A stretch of DNA of 64,000 nt from Euzebya sp051004735 (lineage in GTDB: Bacteria; Actinomycetota; Nitriliruptoria; Euzebyales; Euzebyaceae), in the NCBI GenBank assembly GCA_051004735.1, contig JBPCKA010000069.1:124001-188000 (forward strand), given 5' to 3'. The notes beneath the pieces were generated by a model. That model saw nothing but the letters and a program-made list of their open reading frames with translations. It was not told where the DNA came from and ran no database searches. The position numbers were made by a program, and so were the translations under genes. Positions within the stretch are counted from its first letter, which is position 1. Each line of letters starts with the position of its first letter. Shown piece after piece: positions 54,030 through 62,446 of the stretch.

Positions 54030-54752
54030 ATGGACCAGCGTGCCCGACGATACGCAATCCCGTGGGAGTGGTTCGACGCGGTCGTCGTCTACTTCGTGTG
54101 GTTTGCGCTGCTGGGGGCGCTGGCCCTGGGCGTGCAGACACTGGTGAGCGACAGCGACGTGCAGACTGCGGTCGTGCTTCCGGTCGCGGCCGTGGTCCTG
54201 GTTGTGGTCACGGTCGTGTGGATCGCCGTGCGGTCTGCTGCGGGTGGGCTGCCCGACGGGCGTCGTCGCCTGGTCGGGGTCAAACGCCCCGAGGCGCGAG
54301 ACCTGGCCATCGGGGTGGGCTACGGCGTCGCCGCGTTCCTGGTCATTCAGTTGGGACTCGGCACGGCGGTCTCTGCGTTGGTCCAAGCGCTGGGACGTGA
54401 AGTCCCCCAAATCCAGGAGGGTGTACAGACCTCCCTGCAGGGTCAGGGAACACTTCCCCTGGTCATCGCCTTCGCAGTGGCGGTCTTGGCCCCAATGGGC
54501 GAGGAACTGCTGTTTCGAGGAGTGTTGTACCAGGCGTTGGCCAAGCACATGCCCGGGTGGCCGGCAGTCGGGCTCAGCGGGCTGGCCTTCGGATTGACCC
54601 ACGTCGAGCTGTTCGTTGTCGTGCTGACATTCCCCCTTGGCATGTTCCTGGCGTGGACACTACGCCGTCACGGCACGTTGCTGGTGCCGATCCTGGCGCA
54701 TGCGGTGTTCAATCTGATCGGTGTGGTGCTGATCCGGCTCGGAGGTGCCTGA
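54030..54752 (+). CDS. CPBP-family intramembrane metalloprotease
   Basis: The ATG at 54030 gives a protein of 240 aa with about seven membrane helices. The catalytic signatures are EELLFRGVLY, FGLTHVEL and HAVFNLIG (Glu-Glu-xxx-Arg, His, His-xxx-Asn). The earlier in-frame sequence is sensor-kinase remnant, although a TTG at 53970 could also serve. CPBP proteases are Rce1-like membrane peptidases often tied to bacteriocin immunity; the role here is unknown. The SCP2-like gene follows after 2 bp. Confidence 0.85.
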   Translation: MDQRARRYAIPWEWFDAVVVYFVWFALLGALALGVQTLVSDSDVQTAVVLPVAAVVLVVVTVVWIAVRSAAGGLPDGRRRLVGVKRPEARDLAIGVGYGVAAFLVIQLGLGTAVSALVQALGREVPQIQEGVQTSLQGQGTLPLVIAFAVAVLAPMGEELLFRGVLYQALAKHMPGWPAVGLSGLAFGLTHVELFVVVLTFPLGMFLAWTLRRHGTLLVPILAHAVFNLIGVVLIRLGGA

Positions 54753-54754
54753 AC

Positions 54755-55174
54755 ATGCCGGAGGTGATGATCGATGCTCCCGACGGGCCTGGGCCCCTGG
54801 CGGCAATGCTGGGGGGGTTGCTGCGTGCGAACCTTCAGGCAGAACCGGTCAAGGCCGCGCTGGTGACCCGCACGACCGGCACGGTTGCCATCACTGTGAC
54901 CGACACCTTTGAGGAGTTGTGCCTGCGGTTCGACGGCGCTGATCTGTGGGTGCAGACCGATTGCGACCAGCCGGATCTGCGACTCAAGGGAACGGCGGAT
55001 GTGATCATGGGCCTGTCCACCATGCCGCTGCGCTTCGGCCTTCCCGATCTGCTGTCCGGTGGCGGTCGGGTGATGACCGGGCGATGGGTCAGCGGAGGCC
55101 TAGAAATCCACGGCCTGCCGCGTGGAGCGCCCCTGCTGCGCACCCTGTTGAGTCTGCTCAGCGTCATCTCGTGA
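54755..55174 (+). CDS. SCP2 sterol-carrier-like small protein
   Basis: GGAGG precedes the ATG by about 9 nt. The 139-aa protein has a single alpha/beta domain with the SCP2 pattern: TVAITVTDTFEELCLRFDGA, LRLKGTADVIMGLSTM and a final GLEIHGLPRGAPLLRTLLSL. Such domains bind acyl-CoA or other lipids. Its place before a beta-oxidation dehydrogenase is suggestive, but the two genes are 102 bp apart. Confidence 0.7.
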   Translation: MPEVMIDAPDGPGPLAAMLGGLLRANLQAEPVKAALVTRTTGTVAITVTDTFEELCLRFDGADLWVQTDCDQPDLRLKGTADVIMGLSTMPLRFGLPDLLSGGGRVMTGRWVSGGLEIHGLPRGAPLLRTLLSLLSVIS

Positions 55175-55276
55175 TGCGCCGCCCGGCAGGCGTTTAGGGG
55201 TCCACGCCTGCGCCTCATAGAATCCCCTGGCCCCCCGGAACCGGCCGGCGCAGTCGCACACATCACAGGGAGAGCC

Positions 55277-57046
55277 GTGGATCGGATCGAGAATGTCGGA
55301 GTCGTCGGCTGCGGAACCATGGGCTCGGGGATCTGTGAGGTGGTGGCCCGCGGAGGGATGCCCGTGCGGTTCGTGGAGGTCAGCGATGAGTTGGTGCAGC
55401 GCGGGCTGGATCTGATCGAGGGGTCATTGCAGCGTGCGGTGGACCGGGACAAGTTGTCGGTGGCGGACAAGGACACGATCTTCGGCCGCATTTCAGGTGA
55501 CACCGACGTGGCGACCCTAGCGGACTGTGACCTGGTTCTTGAGGCGGTTCCCGAGGTCCTTGAACTGAAGCAGCAGACCTTCCGCAAGCTGGAGCGGGTC
55601 CTGCGTCCCGACGCGATCGTCGCCACCAACACCTCGTCTTTGGGCGTGATCGACGTCGCGGTGCAGACCACCCGTCCCGACCGGGTCCTTGGGTTCCACT
55701 TCTTCAACCCCGCCCCGGTGATGGAACTGGTCGAGATGATCACGACCGTGGTGACCCGCCCTGAAGTGGTCGAGTTGGCCAAGCAGTTCGCCACCGATCT
55801 GGGCAAGACACCGATCGTGGTCCGGGACCGAGCCGGCTTCATCGCCAACCTGCTGCTGTTCCCCTACCTCAACCAGGCGGTCGGGATGGTGGAGGAGGGA
55901 TATGCCACCCGCGAGGACATCGACGCGGCCATGCGGTTTGGCACCGGTCACCCCATCGGACCGATCGGCCTGGTCGACCTGCTCAGCATCGATTCGACCG
56001 ACTCGATCCTGGAGCGCATGTATGAGCAGTTCAAGGACGTGCGTTACGCTCCCAAGCCGATCATCCGTCAACTGACCACGGCCGGGTTCCTGGGCCGCAA
56101 GACCGGCAGAGGATTCTACAACTACGACGGCCCCAATTCCTCGACCATCGTTGCTGATGATTCCGGCTACATCGAACAGCTGGACATGGACACCATCTCA
56201 GCCTGGGGCACGATCGGGGTGCTGGGGACAGGAACCATGGCGTCGGGTATCGCCGAGGTCTGTGCCAAGGCCGGCTACGACGTGGTCATCCGCGGACGCA
56301 GCACGGACAAGGCCGAGGCGGCGAAGGCCCGGATCGCGGGGTCGATGGACCGCATGATCCAGAAAGGGCGCATGCAACCGGAGGCAGCCCAGGAGGTGCT
56401 CGGCCGGGTCGCGACCACCGATTCGTTGGCCCACTTCGCCGAGTGCGACATGGTCCTTGAGGCAGTCGCAGAGCAGTTGGACGTCAAACGTCCGTTGTTC
56501 GCCGAGATGGACAAGATCACCAAGCCAGACTGTGTGCTGGCGACCACGACCTCATCGCTGCCGGTCATCGAGTTGGCCATGGCCACCAACCGCCCCGAGA
56601 AGGTCGTCGGCCTGCACTTCTTCAACCCCGCGGCCATCATGAAACTGGTCGAGGTTGTCCCGACGGTGCGGACCGACGACACCACCCTGATGGCGGCCCG
56701 AGCGATCACGAAGAAGATCGGTAAGCACGGTGTGCTGTGCCGGGACCGGGCAGGATTCATCGTCAACGCGCTGTTGTTTCCGTACCTCAACGACGCCATC
56801 AGGATGCTTGAGGACGGCTACGCGACCAGCATCGAAATCGACGCGGCGATGAAGCTGGGGTGCGGGCACCCCATGGGACCGTTTGCATTGATGGATATCG
56901 TGGGGTTGGACGTCACGCTGGAGATCTGCCGGGCCCTGTATGCAGAGTTCCGGGACCCCGGTTTTGAACCCGTTCCGCTGTTGGAACATATGGTCAAAGT
57001 CGGATATCTGGGCCGCAAGGTCGGACGTGGCTTCTACACGTACTAG
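55277..57046 (+). CDS. tandem (double) 3-hydroxyacyl-CoA dehydrogenase
   Basis: The 589-aa product is two complete HBDH units in one chain. Unit 1 (1-285) has VGVVGCGTMGSGICEV, NTSSLGV, GFHFFNPAPVMELVE and GHPIGPIGLVD. Unit 2 (about 310-589) has IGVLGTGTMASGIAEV, TTSSLPV, GLHFFNPAAIMKLVE and GHPMGPFALMD. Both keep the Ser, His and GHPxGP residues, so both may be active. It oxidises 3-hydroxyacyl-CoA with NAD(P)+. Similar double proteins are known in actinobacteria. No hydratase domain is fused. Confidence 0.93.
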   Translation: MDRIENVGVVGCGTMGSGICEVVARGGMPVRFVEVSDELVQRGLDLIEGSLQRAVDRDKLSVADKDTIFGRISGDTDVATLADCDLVLEAVPEVLELKQQTFRKLERVLRPDAIVATNTSSLGVIDVAVQTTRPDRVLGFHFFNPAPVMELVEMITTVVTRPEVVELAKQFATDLGKTPIVVRDRAGFIANLLLFPYLNQAVGMVEEGYATREDIDAAMRFGTGHPIGPIGLVDLLSIDSTDSILERMYEQFKDVRYAPKPIIRQLTTAGFLGRKTGRGFYNYDGPNSSTIVADDSGYIEQLDMDTISAWGTIGVLGTGTMASGIAEVCAKAGYDVVIRGRSTDKAEAAKARIAGSMDRMIQKGRMQPEAAQEVLGRVATTDSLAHFAECDMVLEAVAEQLDVKRPLFAEMDKITKPDCVLATTTSSLPVIELAMATNRPEKVVGLHFFNPAAIMKLVEVVPTVRTDDTTLMAARAITKKIGKHGVLCRDRAGFIVNALLFPYLNDAIRMLEDGYATSIEIDAAMKLGCGHPMGPFALMDIVGLDVTLEICRALYAEFRDPGFEPVPLLEHMVKVGYLGRKVGRGFYTY

Positions 57047-57097
57047 ATTGGTAGCCCGAACAAACCATTTCCGCCACCGACAAGAGAGTCGAGTGAC

Positions 57098-57403
57098 ATG
57101 AGCAAGGGTGCGCGCCGCAAGCGCAAGTCTCGGCCCTGGCAGAACCCTGAGGCGCTGCAGGACATGGCCGACATCTTTTCGCGGTCCAGGATCGACCCGG
57201 AGTTGCAGCTTAAGGGCTACGACGTCCAAGAGGTCAGTGAAGATCGTGCCGCAAAGGACTACATCTGTCCCGATTGTGGCAACATCATTCCTGAGGGGGA
57301 GGAACACGTCGTGGTTTTCCCGACCGGTGATCCGGACCTCAGGCGGCACTGGCATACCTATTGCTGGCGTATCGAGGTCGGCCGTTCCAACGGTGCGGCT
57401 TGA
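57098..57403 (+). CDS. small zinc-ribbon protein conserved in actinobacteria
   Basis: The 101-aa protein has a very basic N terminus (SKGARRKRKSRPW). Its zinc ribbon is built from YICPDCGNIIPEGEEHVVVF and RRHWHTYCWR. The CxxC and HWHxxCW ligands are complete. This motif is widespread in actinobacterial proteins of unknown function. RNA binding is possible from the basic start. Confidence 0.8.
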   Translation: MSKGARRKRKSRPWQNPEALQDMADIFSRSRIDPELQLKGYDVQEVSEDRAAKDYICPDCGNIIPEGEEHVVVFPTGDPDLRRHWHTYCWRIEVGRSNGAA

Positions 57404-57817
57404 GGCGTAAGGTCGCACTGGTCACGGGCGCGTCGCGTGGCATCGGTGCCGACCACGGTGCAGCCACGTTCGTGGTACCGACCGATGTGCTGGTCAACAA
57501 CGCAGGCTGGAACAGCTTCATGGCGCCGCTGGTCGACATGCGTCCAACCGGTTGGGACAAGGGTTTGACGCTGAACTTGACAGGCCTTCTGGGCGCTGCA
57601 GGAGGCGGGCAAGATCATGCTGGCACAGGGCAGCGGTACGGTGGTCAAGGAACGATCCGGAGCAGGGGAAGGCGTTCGTTGCGGGGGCGCCCTGGGACGC
57701 TGGGGGGAGGCCCAGGAGATCGCCGACGCGATCGGCTTCCTGGCAGGTCCCCATTCCTCCTACATGACCGGGCAGACTTTGGTGATCGACGGCGGATTGA
57801 GCCTGAATAGCTTTTGA
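57402..57817 (+). pseudogene. decayed short-chain dehydrogenase
   Basis: The first frame reads RRKVALVTGASRGIGADHGA and jumps directly to DVLVNNAGWNSFMAPLVDMR, so about 60 residues are missing. A frameshift near 57590 follows. The end of the SDR continues in another frame as EIADAIGFLAGPHSSYMTGQ then TLVIDGG. The catalytic YxxxK region is absent. The gene cannot make an active enzyme. Confidence 0.8.
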
Positions 57818-57876
57818 TCGACCCGGGCCCACAGCGCCCACAATGACCGACCTGCAGACCAAGACGAGGACACCAC

Positions 57877-58851
57877 GTGAGCGGTAGTCAGCACAAGAAG
57901 GCCGAAAAGGCCCGCCGACGGGCAGAGCGCGAGAAGGCCCGTGCGGCGGAACGCCGACGCAACCTGATGACCGGGATACTGGTCGGGTTCATCCTAATCA
58001 TCGGTGGGGTGTTGGTGGTCCTCAGTACCAGCAACTCCGATGACGTCGACCTGGAAGCGCTGCAGAGCGAGGCGTTGGCCTCTGCCAGCGAAGCAGGGGC
58101 ATTCGACGGATCCGATGCTCCATCGGACGCCGCGGCCGCAAGCGACCAGCCCGATGCTGCGGCCACGTCGGATGCCACCGACGGTCCAACAGACGCCCAG
58201 CCGACGGATGCGGCGGTGGAGCCCGGTGTCCCGGTGGATTCCGGTCTGGCGCCGGTGATCGATGAACGACCCCTGGCCTGTGACGGCACGGAACCGGCCA
58301 ACGCGGGCGACACCCGACCGCAGTATCCGGGCGGTCCCGCACAGGTGCTTGAGGAGGGGGTCGACTACTCTGCGGTGATCCAGACCACCTGCGGGACGGT
58401 CACGATCGACCTGCTGGCCAGCGACGCCCCCGAGACGGTCAACTCGTTTGTGTTCCTGGCGCAGGAGGGTTTCTTCGACGGTCTTGAAATGTTCCGCAAC
58501 GCCACCTCGATCAGCGCCCTGCAGACCGGTGGGGGCAACCAGACCAACTCCTGGCAGATCGGCTACTCACTGCCTGATGAGCTCACGGTGGCCGAGACCG
58601 AGGGTTACCCCGCGGGCAGCGTCGCGATGGCCAACGCCGGGCCCAACAGTGGCGGAAGCCAGTTCTTCTTCGTCTATGGCGACGGGTTCCAGGCAGCCCT
58701 GGAGTCCGGCGGGCTGGGCCCGACCTTCGCCGTGTTTGCCACCGTCACCGACGGGATGGACGTACTGGAGCAGATCGGCGACATCGCCGTGGACGGCGAG
58801 ACACCGACCCAGCGCGTGTACATGGAATCCGTCACCATCCAGGAGAGCTAG
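57877..58851 (+). CDS. membrane-anchored cyclophilin-like protein, divergent active site
   Basis: A charged start (KKAEKARRRAEREKARAAER) precedes one membrane helix (MTGILVGFILIIGGVLVVLS). An Ala/Asp/Ser/Thr-rich linker spans about 55-120. The cyclophilin domain is at 165-324: TTCGTVTIDLLASDAPETVN, ANAGPNSGGSQFFFVYG. The HR motif is FRN and the GDPTGTGTGGPGY loop is replaced by GGNQTNSWQIGY. PPIase activity is therefore uncertain. It faces the extracytoplasmic side. A normal cyclophilin starts 4 bp downstream. Confidence 0.88.
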   Translation: MSGSQHKKAEKARRRAEREKARAAERRRNLMTGILVGFILIIGGVLVVLSTSNSDDVDLEALQSEALASASEAGAFDGSDAPSDAAAASDQPDAAATSDATDGPTDAQPTDAAVEPGVPVDSGLAPVIDERPLACDGTEPANAGDTRPQYPGGPAQVLEEGVDYSAVIQTTCGTVTIDLLASDAPETVNSFVFLAQEGFFDGLEMFRNATSISALQTGGGNQTNSWQIGYSLPDELTVAETEGYPAGSVAMANAGPNSGGSQFFFVYGDGFQAALESGGLGPTFAVFATVTDGMDVLEQIGDIAVDGETPTQRVYMESVTIQES

Positions 58852-58855
58852 CCAG

Positions 58856-59365
58856 ATGCCGTCGGACATGCCGTTCAGCCAACCCGAGCAGGTGCTGGAC
58901 GATGCCAACACGCATCCCGCAACGCTGGTCACTTCTTTGGGGACTGTTCAGCTGCGGCTGTTCTCCGCCGAGGCCCCGAAGGCCGCCAACAGTTTTGCCT
59001 TCCTGGCCGGCCGAAAGTTCTTCGACGGCACCATCATCCACCGGGTGGTGCCGGGCTTCGTGGTGCAGATGGGCGATCCGACCGGCACGGGGACGGGTGG
59101 CCCCGGCTACCGGTTCGCCGACGAGTTGGTCTCGGCCCGCAACCGCGGCTACGAACGCGGGACACTGGCCATGGCCAACGCCGGACCAAACACCAACGGA
59201 AGCCAGTTCTTCGTCTGCCTGGACAAGGTCGGGTTGCCGCCCAGCTACACGGTGTTCGGTCAGGTCACCGACGGCATGGATGTCGTGGACCAGATCGCGC
59301 GCGTTGACCGGCAAGACGAGCAGCCGATCCAAGACGTGGTCGTTGAATCAATCCGCATGGGTTGA
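58856..59365 (+). CDS. cytosolic peptidyl-prolyl cis-trans isomerase (cyclophilin)
   Basis: The ATG at 58856 has AGGAGAG nine bases before it. The 169-aa enzyme has the intact signature FFDGTIIHRVVPGFVVQMGD then PTGTGTGGPGY, and LAMANAGPNTNGSQFFV. The catalytic Arg, Phe, Gln and Asn are all present. There is no signal peptide, so it is cytosolic. It is paired with the membrane-bound divergent copy, probably as one transcript. Confidence 0.93.
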   Translation: MPSDMPFSQPEQVLDDANTHPATLVTSLGTVQLRLFSAEAPKAANSFAFLAGRKFFDGTIIHRVVPGFVVQMGDPTGTGTGGPGYRFADELVSARNRGYERGTLAMANAGPNTNGSQFFVCLDKVGLPPSYTVFGQVTDGMDVVDQIARVDRQDEQPIQDVVVESIRMG

Positions 59366-59504
59366 ACCGCGGGCCTCACTCCAGACGGGCGACTTGCAGG
59401 AAACCACCGGAGGTGTCGGCAGGTTGGGGGGCAACCCAGAAGGGGGCGCCATCGGTTCTCCGCAACGCGGTCAGGGTGATCGAGGCAGCCCCGGTGTAGT
59501 GCTC

Positions 59505-59888
59505 TTAGCTGTCAGTCTCGTCGGTGACGTCCAGGGGTGGCAAATCCTCAAGCGACACGGACTTGCGTTTGATGCCGCGTTCGTAGTCCTTCATGCGCTG
59601 TGGATAGCCGACTTTGCGAGCCTCATACAGCGGGACCCCGTGGTCGTCGCACAGTTTACGAGCCTGCTTCTCGTGTTTGACGGGTCGTCGCAGGTACTCG
59701 CCGTCGCTTGCGACCAGTAGCAGAGTCATCGCATACACGGCAGTGGGAGGTTCGATGAATCCCTCGATGCCCTGGCGATCATCAAGGAACTGCTTGAGTT
59801 CACCAAGTGCCTGAGTGCTGGGTCCGCGCGTGGCAGAGGACTTGATCTCGTCTCTGTTGCGACGCCGGAAACGGTCAAACAGTCCCAC
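59505..59888 (-). CDS. conserved hypothetical protein
   Basis: The 127-aa protein begins with a short basic helix (GLFDRFRRRNRD) and has the conserved segments VASDGEYLRRPVKHEKQARK and VGYPQRMKDYERGIKRK. I recognise the pattern from conserved actinobacterial proteins of unknown function. It is soluble, with no catalytic motif. It is convergent with the cyclophilin gene. Confidence 0.75.
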   Translation of the reverse strand: MGLFDRFRRRNRDEIKSSATRGPSTQALGELKQFLDDRQGIEGFIEPPTAVYAMTLLLVASDGEYLRRPVKHEKQARKLCDDHGVPLYEARKVGYPQRMKDYERGIKRKSVSLEDLPPLDVTDETDS

Positions 59889-59947
59889 CGAGCGGAGTGT
59901 ACGGCTGCGTTGGAATCCTCGCAGGTCCCTGTCACACCGGACCGGAT

Positions 59948-60391
59948 TCAGCTGGTCGCGGGCGGATCATAAGGTCGGCCGGCCAAGGCCGGATCCTGGA
60001 CCAGTTCCACCAGCACCCCCATCGAGTGTTTGGGATGCAGAAATGCCACCGTGCAGCCCCTGCTGCCGGGTCGGGGATGGTCCTCCACCAGCCGCACCCC
60101 CAACTCCTGCAGTTCCGCGAACGTCGCCTCGATGTCGGCCACGCCGTAGCCGATGTGGTGGACCCCCTCGCCGTTGCGCTGCAGAAAGCGCGCCACCGGC
60201 GAATCCTCACGCGTGGGCGTCAGCAGTTGGATGAACGAGGGGCCAACGGCCAGCAGGGCTTCGGCGACGCCGTCGGACTCGATCGTCTCACGATGCGACA
60301 CCTCGGCCCCATACAGCCGTTGGTGGAAGCTGATTGCTGCCTCCAGATCCTCTACGGCATAGCCGACGTGGTCGATTCGTTGCAGCTTCAT
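59948..60391 (-). CDS. mce: methylmalonyl-CoA epimerase
   Basis: A vicinal-oxygen-chelate protein of 147 aa with paired beta-alpha-beta-beta-beta units. It opens KLQRIDHVGYAVEDLEAAIS and continues with IQLLTPTREDSPVARFLQRN, GEGVHHIGYGVADIEA and a late GVLVELVQD. The metal ligands His, Gln-type, His and Glu are visible. It epimerises 2S- to 2R-methylmalonyl-CoA in propionate breakdown. The mutase is not in the window. Confidence 0.93.
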   Translation of the reverse strand: MKLQRIDHVGYAVEDLEAAISFHQRLYGAEVSHRETIESDGVAEALLAVGPSFIQLLTPTREDSPVARFLQRNGEGVHHIGYGVADIEATFAELQELGVRLVEDHPRPGSRGCTVAFLHPKHSMGVLVELVQDPALAGRPYDPPATS

Positions 60392-60412
60392 GAGGCGTCC
60401 TGGGTGATTGGG

Positions 60413-61123
60413 TCAGTCGCCGGCGAGTCTTGCACGCTGCTGGGAGTCCAGTGAATCCCGCACGAAGTCCAGATGAGCCTGCAGGTCGTTGTCGTCGGCC
60501 GCCAGCCGCAGTCCGGCCAGCCGGTCCTGGGCCATCACCTGCGCGACCGCGATGATCCGCTGCCGGTCCTCCAGCAGGACGGCGATTCGCAGGATCGACT
60601 CCTTATCCAGTGCCTGGATCGTGGTGCGCAGCGCCTCCGGCTGCACGGTGGCCACGAAGTCAGCCATGACCAGCCATTCACCGCGGTCCGCCAGCACTCT
60701 GCTGATTGCCGCGATCGTGGCAGGTGGCATGGCCACGACCAGATCGCTGACCTTGCGGGGGTCAAGGTTGATGGCCACGTCAGCCATGAACTCCGGCGAC
60801 ATCCGTGAGCCGATGTCCACCGCCCTGGCCGGCGGGGTCAGCGGGGTCACCCGGGCGCAGAGCACCGGACCCAGCGCGGCCTCGCTGAGCTTGGCCGACA
60901 GCGCTGCCGGAACCACCGCTGATACGGCGACGGCGCGCTCCCAACTCTCGGTGTGCTCATCGAACAGCTTTGCGGCGATCTGATCGCGCAGCGTGCGCAG
61001 ATCCTGCACCCCGATGGATTCCAAGCCGGTGAGATCGCCGGGGTCGAGGTTGGCCAGACGGGCGATCCGGCGCACCTCCAACTCAGCGGGGGAGTTGTGC
61101 AGGTCGACGTCCGGCGTCGTCAC
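60413..61123 (-). CDS. all-helical protein of unknown function
   Basis: 236 aa, GTG start overlapping the upstream small gene by 4 nt. The sequence is a series of short helices. The central part (AVDIGSRMSPEFMADVAINL, RKVSDLVVAMPPATIAAISR, VLADRGEWLVMADFVATVQP) resembles the helical repeats of the MgtE N domain. That similarity is weak and I do not assign the family. No membrane segment is present. Confidence 0.7.
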   Translation of the reverse strand: MTTPDVDLHNSPAELEVRRIARLANLDPGDLTGLESIGVQDLRTLRDQIAAKLFDEHTESWERAVAVSAVVPAALSAKLSEAALGPVLCARVTPLTPPARAVDIGSRMSPEFMADVAINLDPRKVSDLVVAMPPATIAAISRVLADRGEWLVMADFVATVQPEALRTTIQALDKESILRIAVLLEDRQRIIAVAQVMAQDRLAGLRLAADDNDLQAHLDFVRDSLDSQQRARLAGD

Positions 61124-61347
61124 GGTTGGATCAGCCGCCGCACGATGCCCCTGAATGGTCGAGGTACCAGGCGCAATGCGTGGTCGACCGATTCCATGAC
61201 AGCCACCGACTGACGGTGGCTTTCAGCCAGCACTGCGTCGGTCAGCCTGGTCACCACCGCAGGGTCCAGGGTCTGCAGGGACGGCGGTGGATCAGCGTTC
61301 AGGACGGTGGCCAGGCGGCTGACCTCCGGGTTGGGTGAGGTGCTCAT
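61120..61347 (-). CDS. small protein coupled to the helical protein
   Basis: The 75-aa frame ends in TGA that shares bases with the GTG of the next gene, a sign of translational coupling. The product is helical with a basic end (ALRLVPRPFRGIVRRLI), perhaps membrane-associated. I do not recognise the family. Confidence 0.6.
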   Translation of the reverse strand: MSTSPNPEVSRLATVLNADPPPSLQTLDPAVVTRLTDAVLAESHRQSVAVMESVDHALRLVPRPFRGIVRRLIQP

Positions 61348-61445
61348 TCAGGGCAGATGGTGCCACGTGGTGCTGGCGCATAGAAAGGTTGGTCTGTTTC
61401 CTCGCCGGTGAAGAAGACCGAGGGGTCGGTGTCGAACATCGCTGC

Positions 61446-61961
61446 ATGCGTACTCGACTGGTTCTGCTCGTGTCGGTGGCCCTGTTGGCGTCAGCTGCGT
61501 CGCGCCGCCACCGTTGGCCTTTGATGACCGGGTCACGATCGACACCGACCGGGCGGGGGGCGAGCCCGTCAGTGTCGTGGTGCAGGATGGGTTCGATTTC
61601 GATCTCAAGCCATGCCGGCACGGCGCACGTCGGCCTGTCCGCCGGTCCTCACTCGGCAACCTCGACCGGGTTCAGCGACCCCGACTACGCCCTCGACCAG
61701 GCCGGCACGATCTACAACGTCGAGAGGCCAGCGGTCCACGTGGGCCAGGTCTGCCTGTCGGGCACGACCTGCAATGCCTCGCCCAACTTCCCTGCCGGTG
61801 ACCGTCGCCTGGGCTACTTCTTCACCGTCAACTTCGATGCCAACGACCGGATCTTCATCGGCGCCTCCGCCGGTGTGGCACCGTTGCTTGACGCGCCGCT
61901 GGAGTTGGAGCCCACACGATGCCTGTTCGGAACGGCGGGAACACCCCTCTGCGATCTCTGA
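61446..61961 (+). pseudogene. decayed secreted BNR/sialidase-like protein
   Basis: From an ATG, MRTRLVLLVSVALLA is a signal start. The natural continuation is in another frame (VSCVAPPPLAFDDRVTIDTD ending VSVVVQDG), giving a lipobox-like VSC. The first frame returns with ISSHAGTAHVGL and STGFSDPDYALDQAGTIYNV, the usual opening of a sialidase-like propeller. It then jumps to RLGYFFTVNFDANDRIFIGA, typical of the end. Most blades are missing. At least two frameshifts and a large deletion are implied. Confidence 0.55.
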
Positions 61962-62428
61962 GTTGCCTGCTGCTGGCCGGTCTCCTGGTCGGGGCGTGTA
62001 CCGGGGGAACGCAAAGCGCTACGGACAGCGCGTCGGCGGTTCCCACGGACCCCAATGCGCTGTATGAGGGGTTCGTGGACTGCGAACCATCGCCCGAGAG
62101 CATCGAGTTTCAGCCCATCGAGGGGCTGGTCATGCCCGACGGGCTGGTGGTGACCAATGTCAGCGAGGCCGGCCCACTGGTCCAGGTGACGGGTTTCATC
62201 GACCAGACCCCCGTTGACATTCGCGATCTCTACGCCGAGGACGCCCAGTTGGTGTACCTGGAGGACGAGGGATTCGAAGCGGAGATCCTGATCGACTCCG
62301 GGGATTTCCGGACCTTCCTCAAGGCCTCGATCCGCTGTCGTACCGGCAGCGTGATGTCACTGATCCGGGCCCCCGACGACGACGCCGGTGCCCTGCCCGT
62401 CCCCGGCCAGCAGGCCGGCGGGCCCTGA
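61919..62428 (+). CDS. small secreted lipoprotein, unknown function
   Basis: The 169-aa product has a signal peptide ending in the lipobox LVGAC (Cys27), a Ser/Thr/Asp linker and an acidic domain (VDIRDLYAEDAQLVYLEDEG) with a cysteine pair (DCEPS and RCRTG) that may form a disulfide. The Pro/Gly-rich end is short. It overlaps the preceding remnant by 43 nt, so its start may be shared with older sequence. The family is not recognised. Confidence 0.7.
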   Translation: MPVRNGGNTPLRSLSCLLLAGLLVGACTGGTQSATDSASAVPTDPNALYEGFVDCEPSPESIEFQPIEGLVMPDGLVVTNVSEAGPLVQVTGFIDQTPVDIRDLYAEDAQLVYLEDEGFEAEILIDSGDFRTFLKASIRCRTGSVMSLIRAPDDDAGALPVPGQQAGGP

Positions 62429-62446
62429 CGGTCCTGCGGGGGGCTT

